Notes: generated by a model not told the origin, from the sequence alone. Numbered from the stretch's first letter, positions 1 to 9,472 are shown. The stretch: DNA of 64,000 bases from Bacteroidota bacterium (GCA_023418315.1 JAEZZY010000067.1:80045-144044), one strand, 5' to 3'. A program made the numbers and translations.

Positions 1-52
1 GACCAATGCCTTCCGCAAGAAAACCGAAGCGCCTGCCACAGCTACTAAATAA
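1..52 (+). CDS. 3' end of an unidentified upstream gene (partial)
   Basis: The second reading frame is open from the window edge to a TAA at 50-52 and encodes 16 residues rich in Lys, Thr and Ala. The stop lies three bases before the coaE start, so the two genes are probably cotranscribed. In many Bacteroidota a YbbR/CdaR-like protein precedes coaE, which makes that a reasonable guess, but the visible tail has no diagnostic motif and I do not assign a function. Confidence 0.5.
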   Translation, partial: TNAFRKKTEAPATATK

Positions 53-55
53 CGG

Positions 56-643
56 ATGCTGAAGGTAGGAATCACAGGAGGTATAGGGTCAGGAAAGACT
101 ATAGTGTGCCAGGTGTTTGAAACACTTGGCATTCCTGTTTTTAATGCGGATAATGCCGCCAAATATTTAATGGAGCACGATGCACCCTTGGTAGAAAAAA
201 TAAAATCCTTATTCGGCGAAGAGGTCTATATAGGCAAGGAATTGCAACGGGAAAAACTCGCTGCTATCATCTTTGCAGATGAAAAAAAACGGAACCTGCT
301 CAACGAAATCGTGCATCCGGCCACCATCGCGTATGGGGAAAAATGGATGAAAACACAGACAACGCCCTATGCGCTGAAGGAAGCCGCCTTGCTTTTTGAA
401 AGCGGCAGCCACAAGGGATTGGATAAAATCATAGGAGTATATGCACCGGTGGAACTCCGCATACAGCGTGCCTTACAGCGGGATAAGGCTACAAGGGAAA
501 AAATTGAAGCGCGCATAGCCAGCCAAATGAATGAAGAAGAAAAAATGAAACGTTGCGATTTTGTAATCCTAAATGATGGTGGAACCGCTATTATTCCGCA
601 GGTGCTACATATTCATAGAGTGCTTAGCCAAAAAATCATTTAA
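56..643 (+). CDS. coaE: dephospho-CoA kinase
   Basis: This 195-residue protein catalyses the last step of coenzyme A synthesis, ATP-dependent phosphorylation of the 3'-hydroxyl of dephospho-CoA in the cytosol. A Walker A loop GGIGSGKT is at residues 8-15, followed by the FNADNAAKYL region that in this family holds the catalytic Asp, and the length is normal for CoaE. The ATG is three bases after the stop of the upstream gene, which suggests translational coupling in one operon. A strong hairpin terminator follows the stop codon directly, so coaE is the last gene of its transcript. No feature is unusual. Confidence 0.95.
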   Translation: MLKVGITGGIGSGKTIVCQVFETLGIPVFNADNAAKYLMEHDAPLVEKIKSLFGEEVYIGKELQREKLAAIIFADEKKRNLLNEIVHPATIAYGEKWMKTQTTPYALKEAALLFESGSHKGLDKIIGVYAPVELRIQRALQRDKATREKIEARIASQMNEEEKMKRCDFVILNDGGTAIIPQVLHIHRVLSQKII

Positions 644-649
644 TAAAAA

Positions 650-680
650 AACCTCAACAGAATGCTATTGAGGTTTTTTT
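650..680 (+). terminator. Rho-independent terminator of coaE
   Basis: The stem AACCTCAA (650-657) pairs perfectly with TTGAGGTT (668-675) around a ten-base loop and is followed by a T run. It sits seven bases after the coaE stop. The A run before the stem would give a U run on the other strand, so it could also stop the convergent outer-membrane gene. A run of nine G follows at 682-690. Confidence 0.85.
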
Positions 681-711
681 TGGGGGGGGGAGAATTATAA
701 AACGAAGTTTC

Positions 712-1482
712 TTAAAACGTATAGCCGATACATAAACCGGTGCGTAAGCCAAACATCGGCATCTTACCGTTTACTTTTACGCCGTTATTGTTCACTTCTG
801 TGGTGAAATTTTCTATTTCAAAAGAATCTTCAAGTTCTTGAATGTCCTCATTGCTGAGGTCGCTGAGGTCGGTATCTGCATTCAGTTTAATATTCATGCT
901 GCCGTAGGCCGGTCCGAGAATCCACCAATCCACTACAACAGCGCTGCCGATATGCCACTGAGCGCCGAAAAGCAAACCGCCATATACCGAATTGATTTTA
1001 CCGTTGAAATCCACTTCCTTCGTACCACCGTCTTCCATAGCAAAATTGTATTTCCAATCAAGAGAATTACCGCCGATCCGCACATACGGAGCTACATAAA
1101 ATCCGTTGAGCGGTTGCTTACCGAAGTAGTAGCGAAATTCAGGCGTTATAGCCCAGCTTCCCGCCTTGGCATTGTCGAAGAAATCGGTTAGCGTTGCATC
1201 TCCTTCTTCCCCATCGCTCTCAAAAAGATCGGATAAGGTATTGGCAAACGGCAACTTGCTTTTGGGCTGGAAACGCACACCCATACTTACGCTGATGTTC
1301 TCATTGAGTCCCCGTTCATATTGCAGGGAGAAGTTTTTTAACGGAAGTGCGAATAAATTGAGTTTTACATTGTTTTTGGTAAAATCTTCATTACCGCTAC
1401 CGGGCTTTTTTTCAAAATCGCCTTGGGCAAATGCGGTAGCAGCGAAAAGCAGACAGGCTGCTACGGAATAGATTCGTTTCAT
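712..1482 (-). CDS. outer-membrane beta-barrel protein, DUF3575/porin-like
   Basis: This 256-residue protein has an N-terminal signal peptide (MKRIYSVAACLLFAATAFAQ) and then alternating hydrophobic/polar stretches typical of an outer-membrane barrel. Segments such as LNLFALPLKNFSLQYERGL resemble the DUF3575-type proteins common in Bacteroidota, and the chain ends in an aromatic residue (GYTF), as barrel proteins do. An acidic stretch near residues 85-100 is probably a surface loop. It is transcribed alone, with its own -7 element at 1505-1512. The ligand or transport role is unknown; the barrel assignment is inferred from composition and the family resemblance. Confidence 0.75.
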   Translation of the reverse strand: MKRIYSVAACLLFAATAFAQGDFEKKPGSGNEDFTKNNVKLNLFALPLKNFSLQYERGLNENISVSMGVRFQPKSKLPFANTLSDLFESDGEEGDATLTDFFDNAKAGSWAITPEFRYYFGKQPLNGFYVAPYVRIGGNSLDWKYNFAMEDGGTKEVDFNGKINSVYGGLLFGAQWHIGSAVVVDWWILGPAYGSMNIKLNADTDLSDLSNEDIQELEDSFEIENFTTEVNNNGVKVNGKMPMFGLRTGLCIGYTF

Positions 1483-1504
1483 GAGAGGAAATTTTTAATT
1501 GGCG

Positions 1505-1512
1505 CAAAGATA
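1505..1512 (-). promoter_or_regulatory. Bacteroidota -7 element for the outer-membrane protein gene
   Basis: On the minus strand the sequence TATCTTTG matches TAnnTTTG exactly, 22 bases before the ATG at 1482. I see no clear TTG box at the usual 17-20 base distance. Confidence 0.55.
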
Positions 1513-1574
1513 AATCGCCCAATCGAAAAAAAACACAGGTACAGATCGGCTACCGAAAAATCTACAATCTTAAC

Positions 1575-1582
1575 TACCTTTG
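1575..1582 (+). promoter_or_regulatory. -7 element for ffh
   Basis: TACCTTTG matches the Bacteroidota consensus TAnnTTTG and lies 24 bases before the ffh start codon, giving a short leader. A recognisable -33 box is not seen. Confidence 0.6.
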
Positions 1583-1606
1583 CGCTCTTAAAATTTTAGA
1601 CGCATT

Positions 1607-2959
1607 ATGTTTGATAACCTTAGCGAACGGCTCGATTCGGCATTTAAGCAACTGAAAGGGGAAGGAAGAATTACCGATATTAATGTGGCTTCTACCATCA
1701 AGGAAATTCGTCGTGCCTTGGTAGATGCCGATGTGAATTATAAAATCGCCAAAGAATTTACCGACAAAGTAAAGGACAAAGCGATGGGGGAGAAAGTACT
1801 TACTTCTGTTTCGCCCGGACAATTGATGGTAAAGATTGTGAAGGATGAACTGGCAGAGCTGATGGGCGGTACCGAAAGCGAATTGGATCTTTCCGAAAAG
1901 CCCACCGTAATCCTGATAGCCGGTTTGCAAGGTAGCGGTAAAACCACTTTCTCCGGAAAGCTGGCGCTTTTTCTCCGCTCTAAAAAATCCATGAGCCCGC
2001 TGCTGGTAGCTGCCGATATTTATCGTCCTGCGGCTATAGACCAGATAAAAGTATTAGGAGAACAAATAAAAGTACCCGTATATAGCGAACCCGAAAATAA
2101 AAATGCCGTAGAAATTGCCCAAAACGCCATCGCCCATGCCAAGCAAAACGGCAACCGGGTAGTGATTATAGATACAGCCGGCCGCCTTGCGGTAGATGAG
2201 GTGATGATGACCGAAGTGGCGAATATCAAAGCCGCCGTAAAACCACAGGAAATCTTGTTCGTAGTGGATTCTATGACCGGTCAGGATGCAGTGAATACGG
2301 CAAAAGCCTTCAACGACCGTCTGGATTTTACAGGCGTAGTACTCACCAAGCTGGATGGTGATACCCGCGGCGGTGCGGCCATTTCCATCAAATACACGGT
2401 GGATAAGCCTATCAAATTTGTAAGCATGGGGGAAAAAATGGATACGCTGGATGTATTCTACCCCGAACGCATGGCGCAGCGCATTCTCGGTATGGGCGAC
2501 ATCACCACTCTCGTAGAACGTGCACAGGCTCAGTTTGATGAAGCACAAGCCAAGAAATTAGAAAAGAAAATCCGTCAAAATAAATTTGACTTTGAAGATT
2601 TTAAAGACCAACTACAGCAGATAAAAAAGATGGGCAACATCAAAGACCTGCTGGCTATGATACCCGGTGTAGGCAAGGCAATTAAAGATATTGACATCTC
2701 CGATGACGCTTTTAAAGGAATAGAAGCGATGATTAATTCCATGACTCCCTATGAACGCACCAATCCTGAGGTGATTGACGGTAGCCGCCGCAAACGAATA
2801 GCCCAGGGAAGCGGTAAGGATATTGCCGAAGTAAATGCGTTTATGAAGCAGTTTGACCAAATGAAACAGATGATGGGGCAAATGAACAAGATGAAAGGCA
2901 TGATGCCCGGCATGGGTATGCCCGGTATGGGAGGAGGTATGCCCTTTGGCAAGCGTTAA
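1607..2959 (+). CDS. ffh: signal recognition particle protein Ffh (SRP54)
   Basis: This is the 450-residue GTPase subunit of the signal recognition particle, which binds 4.5S RNA and nascent hydrophobic signal sequences and delivers ribosomes to FtsY at the membrane. The order is an N-terminal helical domain, a G domain with GLQGSGKTT at residues 106-114, DTAGR and TKLDGD, and a methionine-rich M domain from about residue 300. The C-terminal tail is a run of Met, Gly and Pro ending FGKR. Length and motifs are canonical. The gene stands alone with its own promoter and converges on mtaB. Confidence 0.97.
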   Translation: MFDNLSERLDSAFKQLKGEGRITDINVASTIKEIRRALVDADVNYKIAKEFTDKVKDKAMGEKVLTSVSPGQLMVKIVKDELAELMGGTESELDLSEKPTVILIAGLQGSGKTTFSGKLALFLRSKKSMSPLLVAADIYRPAAIDQIKVLGEQIKVPVYSEPENKNAVEIAQNAIAHAKQNGNRVVIIDTAGRLAVDEVMMTEVANIKAAVKPQEILFVVDSMTGQDAVNTAKAFNDRLDFTGVVLTKLDGDTRGGAAISIKYTVDKPIKFVSMGEKMDTLDVFYPERMAQRILGMGDITTLVERAQAQFDEAQAKKLEKKIRQNKFDFEDFKDQLQQIKKMGNIKDLLAMIPGVGKAIKDIDISDDAFKGIEAMINSMTPYERTNPEVIDGSRRKRIAQGSGKDIAEVNAFMKQFDQMKQMMGQMNKMKGMMPGMGMPGMGGGMPFGKR

Positions 2960-3006
2960 AAACGTTGCTCTGCTTTATTCAAAAACAAGGAGGCGATTGT
3001 TTGGGG

Positions 3007-4281
3007 CTAAGACAACGTCCAATCCACGATATTATTTATCCATTCTTCCCTATAGGGGCTTTGCACACGGATGTAATTATCCGTGTATCCTTCCATCATG
3101 CCGTTTTTATGAGCGCTTTCAAAAAGCACTTTTCTCGTTTGCCCATACTGCTGCGCGGTGAAGTATTGCATTTTCTGATAGGAAAGATTGCGCAAGGCTT
3201 TATTCCGTTCGTGGCGAATGGGTATAGGAACAACCGGTTTAATATCCAGCGCTAAGGTAGCGGCGCGTTCCGAATAGGTGAATACATGAAAATAAGACAC
3301 GTCCAGCCCGTGCAGAAAATCAAAGGTTTCTTTAAAATCATCCTCCGACTCCGAAGGAAACCCTACGATGACATCCACGCCGATGCAACAATGCGGCATC
3401 AATTCTTTTATCCGTTGCACCCGCTCGGTGTATAGCTCCCGCTGATAGCGGCGGCGCATCAGTCCCAGTATTTTATTGCTTCCGCTTTGCAGCGGGATAT
3501 GGAAATGCGGCATGAATTTTTCCGAAGCAGCCACAAATTCGATGATTTCATTGGTGAGCAGATTAGGCTCTATGGAGGAAATGCGATAGCGTTCTATACC
3601 TTCTACCAGCTCTAATTTTTTTATCAATTCATAAAAACCTTCCAGCTTTTTTTTCCCGCCGTCATAGCCCTTTCCAAAATCGCCGAGATTGATGCCCGTG
3701 AGTACTATTTCCTTTGTGCCGTTTCGGGCAAGTTCATAGGCATTTTTCAGCACACCGTCTATGCTATCGCTACGGCTATGTCCCCGTGCAAGCGGGATGG
3801 TGCAAAAAGAGCAGTTATAATCGCATCCATCCTGCACTTTCAGGAAGGTGCGTGTGCGGTCGCTGAGTGAATAGGAGCTATGGAAGCCTTCCACATCTTC
3901 AATGTCGCAGGAGCAGATTTTAGCACTGTCGCCTTTGGTGAGTTCGTGTAAATGCTTGGAAATATTGAATTTTTCGGCTGCTCCCAATACCAGATCCACT
4001 CCTTCGATCTCGGCTATTTCTTTAGGTTTGAGCTGTGCATAGCATCCGGTGATGACCACCAGCGACTCCGGCGCCCGGCGCTGGATGCGGCGCACCAACT
4101 GCCGGCATTCTCTATCCGCATTTTCCGTAACGGAGCAGGTATTGATGACATAAACATCCGCATCTTCGTCAAATTCTTTTTTTACAAAGCCATCCGCCTC
4201 AAGCGTGCGGCTGAGTGTAGAGGTTTCGGAAAAATTGAGTTTGCAACCTAGTGTGTGAAATGCAACGGTTCTCTGCGACAT
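3007..4281 (-). CDS. mtaB: tRNA ms2t6A37 methylthiotransferase MtaB
   Basis: This 424-residue radical-SAM enzyme adds a methylthio group to N6-threonylcarbamoyladenosine at position 37 of tRNAs reading ANN codons. The N-terminal UPF0004 domain has the three cluster cysteines (C13, C49, C80) and the radical-SAM domain has CDYNCSFC with C153, C157 and C160; a TRAM-like tail follows from about residue 360. The sequence resembles MtaB rather than MiaB or RimO, judging by the overall length and the spacing around the second cluster. A TACCTTTG promoter element lies just upstream, so it is transcribed alone, convergent with ffh. Confidence 0.9.
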   Translation of the reverse strand: MSQRTVAFHTLGCKLNFSETSTLSRTLEADGFVKKEFDEDADVYVINTCSVTENADRECRQLVRRIQRRAPESLVVITGCYAQLKPKEIAEIEGVDLVLGAAEKFNISKHLHELTKGDSAKICSCDIEDVEGFHSSYSLSDRTRTFLKVQDGCDYNCSFCTIPLARGHSRSDSIDGVLKNAYELARNGTKEIVLTGINLGDFGKGYDGGKKKLEGFYELIKKLELVEGIERYRISSIEPNLLTNEIIEFVAASEKFMPHFHIPLQSGSNKILGLMRRRYQRELYTERVQRIKELMPHCCIGVDVIVGFPSESEDDFKETFDFLHGLDVSYFHVFTYSERAATLALDIKPVVPIPIRHERNKALRNLSYQKMQYFTAQQYGQTRKVLFESAHKNGMMEGYTDNYIRVQSPYREEWINNIVDWTLS

Positions 4282-4294
4282 ATTTTACGGATGG

Positions 4295-4302
4295 CAAAGG
4301 TA
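4295..4302 (-). promoter_or_regulatory. -7 element for mtaB
   Basis: The minus strand reads TACCTTTG, a full match to TAnnTTTG, 13 bases before the ATG at 4281. This implies a leader of only a few bases. Confidence 0.55.
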
Positions 4303-4483
4303 CAAAAAAGCAGGTTCTTCCATTGTAGCCTACGATTTGTAAAAATTACGGCTTATAAAAGATCAAAAAAAATTTTGTCTTTAACAGTTTCCTAACACAA
4401 TGCGGAGTCTTGTTTGGATTAAAGCTATTGTCTGCGAAAATAAACCCTCAAAAGACAATCACTAATTTAAAAAATTCAAGACA

Positions 4484-5872
4484 ATGAAAAACGCAATGAA
4501 ATGGATGTTTGGGGTGATGCTGCTTACGATAGGCATCAGCTTATCTGCTCCTCATACGGCACAAGCACAGTACGGGGATGCCGTTACCTACCAGACTTTC
4601 TACGATGAACTTTCTCCTTACGGCGACTGGATATACGACCCGGATTATGGCTATGTGTGGGCTCCGCGCGCAGGTAATGATTTCCGTCCTTATTATACCA
4701 ACGGTCGCTGGGCAATGACCCAATACGGTAACACTTGGGTATCCGGCTATGATTGGGGTTGGGCGCCGTTTCACTACGGTCGTTGGACCTATAATCGCTT
4801 CTACGGATGGGTATGGATTCCCGGTACTACCTGGGGACCCGCTTGGGTGAGCTGGAGACATGGCGGCGGCAACTATGGATGGGCGCCTATGGGGCCAGGT
4901 ATCAGCATCAATATTTCGTTTGGAAACAATTATTATGTGCCTTACGACTGGTGGACCTTCGTGCCTTGCGGTAATATCTACAGCGGTTATTATAACAATT
5001 ACTGGAGAGGGGCAGGGTATAACAATACCTATATCCACAATACGGTAATCATCAACAATACATACAACAGTACCTATGTATATGGACCTCGCAGAAATGA
5101 GGTGGAACAAGTAACCGGAGGCAGGGTGAATGTATATAACATCCGCGAAGGAAAAACCTCCGGCAGAAACAGGATTTCCGGCAATGAGGTGAATATTTAT
5201 CGCCCTGCAGTTCGTACCGTTTCGGGCAATAGGAAGGAAGCGCCGCGTGATTTTGTTCGGGCAAATAAATCCAGAACCATAAAAAGCGCCTCTCCTGCAC
5301 TTACCGGCAGAACTGCGATGGAACGCAACCAACGTGAACAAAAAGCCGCACCCGCTCGTAATACCGCCGTAGAGAGAACGAGCGAAAGGAATAATGCTCA
5401 AAGAACGATTGAACGCGGTACCAGAGAAACCGCCCCCGTAAATACAGCCCGACAAACCGAAGCCCGCAACGAACGGGAGCAACAAGCGAACCGGGAACGT
5501 ATGCAACAGGAACAACAAAAAGCCCAACAGCGTGCAGTACGCGAACAACAAGCACAAGCAGAACGCCGTCAACGTACGGAACGGGAGCAGCAAATTCGTG
5601 TGCAACGGGAGCATCAACAGGCACAGCAACGGGAATTACGGGAACAACAAGCCCGTGTAGAACGTCAGCAAAGGGCGCAACAAGAACAGCAACGAGCACA
5701 ACAGCAACAGCGGCTGCGTGAGCAACAGGTACAGCAACGTCCCACCCGCCAAGCACCGCAAAGAGAATGGCGCCGCCCGAAACCACAACGTATGGAACAG
5801 CGCTCGGTACCGACTCCCAGACAATCTGCCCCTGTGCAACGCGGTGGTGTGGAAAGAGGCGGTCGTCGTTAG
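4484..5872 (+). CDS. secreted DUF6600-type protein with Arg/Gln-rich tail
   Basis: This 462-residue protein has a signal peptide of about 29 residues ending AQAQ. Residues about 35-170 are dense in Tyr, Trp and Gly, with repeated GYVW/DWGWAP/GRWTY patterns that match the DUF6600 family. Residues about 265-462 are a low-complexity region of Arg, Gln and Glu with many REQQ and QQRA units, predicted helical or disordered. I infer a periplasmic or surface location; no biochemical role is known for the family. The gene is preceded by about 200 bases shared with the divergent mtaB and followed by a bidirectional hairpin terminator. The strongly repetitive tail produces long antisense open frames that are not genes. 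Confidence 0.75.
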   Translation: MKNAMKWMFGVMLLTIGISLSAPHTAQAQYGDAVTYQTFYDELSPYGDWIYDPDYGYVWAPRAGNDFRPYYTNGRWAMTQYGNTWVSGYDWGWAPFHYGRWTYNRFYGWVWIPGTTWGPAWVSWRHGGGNYGWAPMGPGISINISFGNNYYVPYDWWTFVPCGNIYSGYYNNYWRGAGYNNTYIHNTVIINNTYNSTYVYGPRRNEVEQVTGGRVNVYNIREGKTSGRNRISGNEVNIYRPAVRTVSGNRKEAPRDFVRANKSRTIKSASPALTGRTAMERNQREQKAAPARNTAVERTSERNNAQRTIERGTRETAPVNTARQTEARNEREQQANRERMQQEQQKAQQRAVREQQAQAERRQRTEREQQIRVQREHQQAQQRELREQQARVERQQRAQQEQQRAQQQQRLREQQVQQRPTRQAPQREWRRPKPQRMEQRSVPTPRQSAPVQRGGVERGGRR

Positions 5873-5914
5873 CTAAAAATACAGATGAATGGGTTTTGAT
5901 GGTTGGTTATGAAA

Positions 5915-5942
5915 AAGAAGGCTCCGTTTCCGGGGCTTTCTT
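5915..5942. terminator. hairpin between convergent genes
   Basis: A 12-bp stem (5915-5926 with 5931-5942, two G-T pairs) closes a four-base loop between the ends of the DUF6600 gene and the CDF gene. The arms begin AAGAAGG and end CTTTCTT, so U-rich 3' arms exist in both directions, although a long T tract is missing. Confidence 0.6.
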
Positions 5943-5959
5943 GCATACGCAGATATCGT

Positions 5960-6829
5960 TTATGAATGGCAATGCGGTTTATATTCCACTTCTATAGTAG
6001 AATGCAATACATGCAGCGATTGTAAATCCAGCTTGATTTGTTCTTTTAAATGCTCCGCATCTTTGATGCTGATATTTTCTCCCACAGTTATATGCATACT
6101 CACTACATTATGCTCTCCGTCCAGCGACCAGAGATGAAAATCATGAACATCTTGTATCGTTTTATAACCGGAAAGAATAGTGCGTATTTGTTTTTCCAGA
6201 TGGGGATCGGGTATGCCTTGCAGCACAATGCGCAAAGCCGGCTTCAGGTTGCGATAGACATTGAACAATACAAAACAGGCTATTCCCAGCGACAACAACG
6301 GGTCCAGAACCGGCACCTCAAAAAAATACATCACCACCGCACCTATTAATACCGCTATCCAGCCCAGCACATCTTCCAGAAAATGGAGCGATACCACCCG
6401 CTCATTGATGCTTTTGCCTTTGCGTAGCCGCAGCAAAGCAATACCGTTAAAAACAAGTCCCAGCATAGCCAGCAAAATCATCCCGCGTGCATCGGCAGGC
6501 TGCGGATGCAAGATGCGCTCCGCTGCTTCTTGGATGATGAACAAGGAGCCGATAATAAGAATGATGGAGGTAATGACCGCACCCAATACCGAAAAACGCT
6601 TATAACCATAGGTATAAACCTTATCACCGGGCTTGCCAGATTGATGTTGCAGATACCAGGCTATACCGAGGGAAAAACTATCTCCTAAATCATGCAGCGC
6701 ATCGGATAAAATGGCTACGCTGTTGGTAAGAAAGCCGCCCACCATCTCCACTGCGGCAAAGCAAAGGTTGATAAAAAACGCTGCGCGAATATTATCTGTT
6801 TTGTGATGATGATGGTGTTCATTTCCCAT
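5960..6829 (-). CDS. cation diffusion facilitator (zinc-type exporter)
   Basis: This 289-residue inner-membrane protein belongs to the CDF family (CzcD/ZitB-like), proton antiporters that export Zn2+ or similar divalent ions. An N-terminal His cluster HEHHHHHKTD, six predicted transmembrane segments, the metal site HDLGD in the second helix and a later LEDVLGW segment corresponding to the fifth helix site are visible, followed by a cytoplasmic ferredoxin-like tail containing HDFHLWSLDGEH. The start codon is 23 bases after the stop of the penicillin-acylase gene, so the two are probably cotranscribed. Zn is the likeliest substrate, by family; the ion is not fixed by sequence. Confidence 0.9.
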   Translation of the reverse strand: MGNEHHHHHKTDNIRAAFFINLCFAAVEMVGGFLTNSVAILSDALHDLGDSFSLGIAWYLQHQSGKPGDKVYTYGYKRFSVLGAVITSIILIIGSLFIIQEAAERILHPQPADARGMILLAMLGLVFNGIALLRLRKGKSINERVVSLHFLEDVLGWIAVLIGAVVMYFFEVPVLDPLLSLGIACFVLFNVYRNLKPALRIVLQGIPDPHLEKQIRTILSGYKTIQDVHDFHLWSLDGEHNVVSMHITVGENISIKDAEHLKEQIKLDLQSLHVLHSTIEVEYKPHCHS

Positions 6830-6852
6830 AGCGCTCTTGCTTCATTTCAGTC

Positions 6853-9330
6853 TTAGTTCGTAAGGGTCCACACATAGTTTATCTCTTCCGATTTTTCTTT
6901 TGCATCAGCCGGTAAAAACAGCAGGTCGTAGTATTCTCCTTCCACCCAGCTATCTACAGAATTTCCATAAAATTTACTCCCGGGGTTTCCGCTTTGCCCA
7001 CCGGGATAAACTCCATAGGCGGTTATTTTTTCCTTACCCATTTCTACGATCATCCGCCAGGAAGGACCGTGTGTTTTCTTTACCGCATTGATGGTATTGC
7101 CCCATCCGCCGATTTTTAAATTTTTATAGCTGAACGCGTCTATCTTAGCAAGGTGTGTGAGCTGTGTGCCTTTTACTTTGTACCATTCAAGTGTGCCGAG
7201 TTGTTTTTGAAGTTTGTCGAGGCTGTCTTTTGTTTGCTGAAAACTTCTTTGGACGATGTCTTTTAGTGTTTCAATTTTTTCTGTGCGTTTATCATCGTAG
7301 AATTTAGAAGCGGTATCTGTAAGAATAAGCTGCATAGTTCGTTCTTCTTTGGGAAATAAGGGTTGTGAGATGTTGGTAAATTCATCTTCCCAAATGTTTT
7401 TACTAACTAATGACACTATGGTTTGAAAATTTGTTGACTTTCGTTCACTTGCTTCTAAATCCCCTAACCATAAAATAGAATTAAGTATTTCTTCATCTCT
7501 TCCATTCGCAATTTCATCTAATCTTCGAGCAACTTTTTCAAAATAAAATGAACGAACATCATTCTGCATTTCTTTCATTTCTTTCACACTAGTTTTTGAA
7601 ATTTCCTTCAACATTTCATTTATCCTCCACGCCCTAAAATCCTTAAAATATCCATTATACCAATACGGATAAGTACTGTCCGTCGTCATCTGATTGGCAG
7701 AAGCCAGATATTCCTGCGGCGGATTCAGCACATGCGGGTTTTCGCGCATCGGTATGTCCTCGCCCCAAAGCGTAGCGCTTGTATTTCCTTTCATCACATA
7801 GCGACCCTGGTCTTTCCATTTATTGATAAATTGCCCTTGCCCCCACATGGCTATATTGTTTTGGCGGTCAGCATATACAAAGTTTTGCGCCGGACATTGA
7901 AAGTACATGAGCGCATCCGTAAATTCTTCGTAATTCTTTGCTTTGTTCAATAAATAAATAGAGCGCAATTCATTCGTACCGCGGTGCGCCATCCAGGTGA
8001 GTGCTATATTTTTCCCCGATTTTAAAGGGTCGTCAAAGGTTTCATCATAGCATACCGGCCCGTGCAAGGTGTAGTTTATTTTATCTATAAAATCCGGTTT
8101 TCCTTTTATCTTGATGATTTCAATTCGTTTGTCAAAAGGCAGTTGCTTCCCGTCGAAACGATAAGAGTTGTTGTCTATTTTTTCTATTTCATAAAAATCT
8201 TTTACATCGCGGTAGTTGTTGGTGAGTCCCCAAGAAATGCTGTCGTTGAAGCCGATAATCACGCCCGGCGCACCCGGTAGCGAAACGCCGTAAACATTGA
8301 TCCCCGGCGCTGTCAATTGCACTTCAAACCATAGCGAAGGAAGGTTTAATCCCAAATGCGGGTCGTTGCAAAGAATGGGTGCTCCGCTTTGGGTTTTGCT
8401 GCCGCCGATCGCCCAGTTGTTGCTGCCGATACCGGTTGCCGTGGGGCGGTGGTCAGTGGGTAACAATTGGGAATGTTCGTTCTTCGATTTTCGATTATCC
8501 ACAGTAAACTGCGTCCATAAATTGCCCTCCGGCACTTCCGGTATTTCCATACTTGGTGTTTCAAATTTTGTCCCTTCGGGAATAACGGGAAGGCTGCCCG
8601 GCGTTCGTAGCGGATAGAGATAGTCAAAATCTTCTTGGGGCAATTGTTCTCTTAATACACTTAGCTGAAAATCTTCGGTATAGCCCGTCAGGTCGTCAGC
8701 CATAGCCATCATCAGCAGGGCGCATTTCAGGTTGGTCCAGGGTTCGGGTTCAAAGCTCATCAGCTTATATTCCAGCGGCAGATTTTTATAGGAAAGGCTT
8801 TGGATATATTGATTAATGCCCGCGGTATAGGCATCGAGGATCCGTTTGGTTTGCGGTTCGGCTTCCATGGCTTTCAAGGAATTTTCAGCGCCATAGACCA
8901 TTCCTTTGCGGCGCTGCGCCCGGTCCATTTCCAAAATGATGTTTTTAGGTTTACCGGTTGCGGCGTCCTTTATCATTTTTTCTCCCACCACCTCCCCCAA
9001 TCTTCCTGCGGCGGCGCGGGTTTGCAAATCCATTTGCCACAGGCGAAAATAAGCATGAACATAGCCTAAGGTATAGTATAAATCATGGTCGTTTTGCGCG
9101 CGGATATGCGGCACCCTGCGGTCTTCAAACCATACCTGCACGGGCTGATACAGTTTTTCCAATGTACGTTTTTTGTTGAAATCACCCTTCACGCTTTCGG
9201 CATTAGCCGCCCAACCGTTGATGGGGTCGAGCAGCCGTCCTAAAGCAGGCACAGTACCCCAGGGCTTATCCAATGCTCCTACCATTGCGATGGTCAGCGC
9301 CGTAATCATAAAAGCAGCTATCCGCATCAT
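6853..9330 (-). CDS. penicillin acylase family protein (Ntn hydrolase)
   Basis: This 825-residue protein belongs to the penicillin G acylase/acyl-homoserine-lactone acylase family, N-terminal-nucleophile amidases matured by autocleavage in the periplasm. A hydrophobic N terminus serves as signal peptide. The expected nucleophile is Ser303 in GIGSNNWAIGG, where the alpha and beta chains would separate; the beta chain then carries the HGPV and CNDPHLGL motifs usual in this family. The real substrate cannot be told from sequence: beta-lactam, acyl-homoserine lactone or peptide amides are all possible. It is upstream of the CDF gene and divergent from the M13 peptidase gene; a near-consensus -7 (TATCTTTA, 9345-9352) precedes it. 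Confidence 0.88.
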   Translation of the reverse strand: MMRIAAFMITALTIAMVGALDKPWGTVPALGRLLDPINGWAANAESVKGDFNKKRTLEKLYQPVQVWFEDRRVPHIRAQNDHDLYYTLGYVHAYFRLWQMDLQTRAAAGRLGEVVGEKMIKDAATGKPKNIILEMDRAQRRKGMVYGAENSLKAMEAEPQTKRILDAYTAGINQYIQSLSYKNLPLEYKLMSFEPEPWTNLKCALLMMAMADDLTGYTEDFQLSVLREQLPQEDFDYLYPLRTPGSLPVIPEGTKFETPSMEIPEVPEGNLWTQFTVDNRKSKNEHSQLLPTDHRPTATGIGSNNWAIGGSKTQSGAPILCNDPHLGLNLPSLWFEVQLTAPGINVYGVSLPGAPGVIIGFNDSISWGLTNNYRDVKDFYEIEKIDNNSYRFDGKQLPFDKRIEIIKIKGKPDFIDKINYTLHGPVCYDETFDDPLKSGKNIALTWMAHRGTNELRSIYLLNKAKNYEEFTDALMYFQCPAQNFVYADRQNNIAMWGQGQFINKWKDQGRYVMKGNTSATLWGEDIPMRENPHVLNPPQEYLASANQMTTDSTYPYWYNGYFKDFRAWRINEMLKEISKTSVKEMKEMQNDVRSFYFEKVARRLDEIANGRDEEILNSILWLGDLEASERKSTNFQTIVSLVSKNIWEDEFTNISQPLFPKEERTMQLILTDTASKFYDDKRTEKIETLKDIVQRSFQQTKDSLDKLQKQLGTLEWYKVKGTQLTHLAKIDAFSYKNLKIGGWGNTINAVKKTHGPSWRMIVEMGKEKITAYGVYPGGQSGNPGSKFYGNSVDSWVEGEYYDLLFLPADAKEKSEEINYVWTLTN

Positions 9331-9472
9331 CGTTTTTTTGTTTTTTTAAAGATAGTTGATTCGGCGGTTACTTGGTTTTTATAGGCAGGAAGAAAGGAAA
9401 TGCTGTTTTATCCTTTCTAAAATCCCGCTTTTTTTAACGCTGTTTGTATTTATCTTACAAAAGCATTATCCC

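Noticed and set aside
682..690. Run of nine G after the coaE terminator
   Set aside because: It is outside any gene and no promoter uses it; it could be a slippage site or a sequencing artefact, so I give it no role.
4541..5629. Long antisense open frame (362 codons) opposite the DUF6600 gene
   Set aside because: It mirrors the biased codons of the Arg/Gln-rich tail and the Trp/Tyr domain, and its product has no domain. It is a shadow of the real gene.
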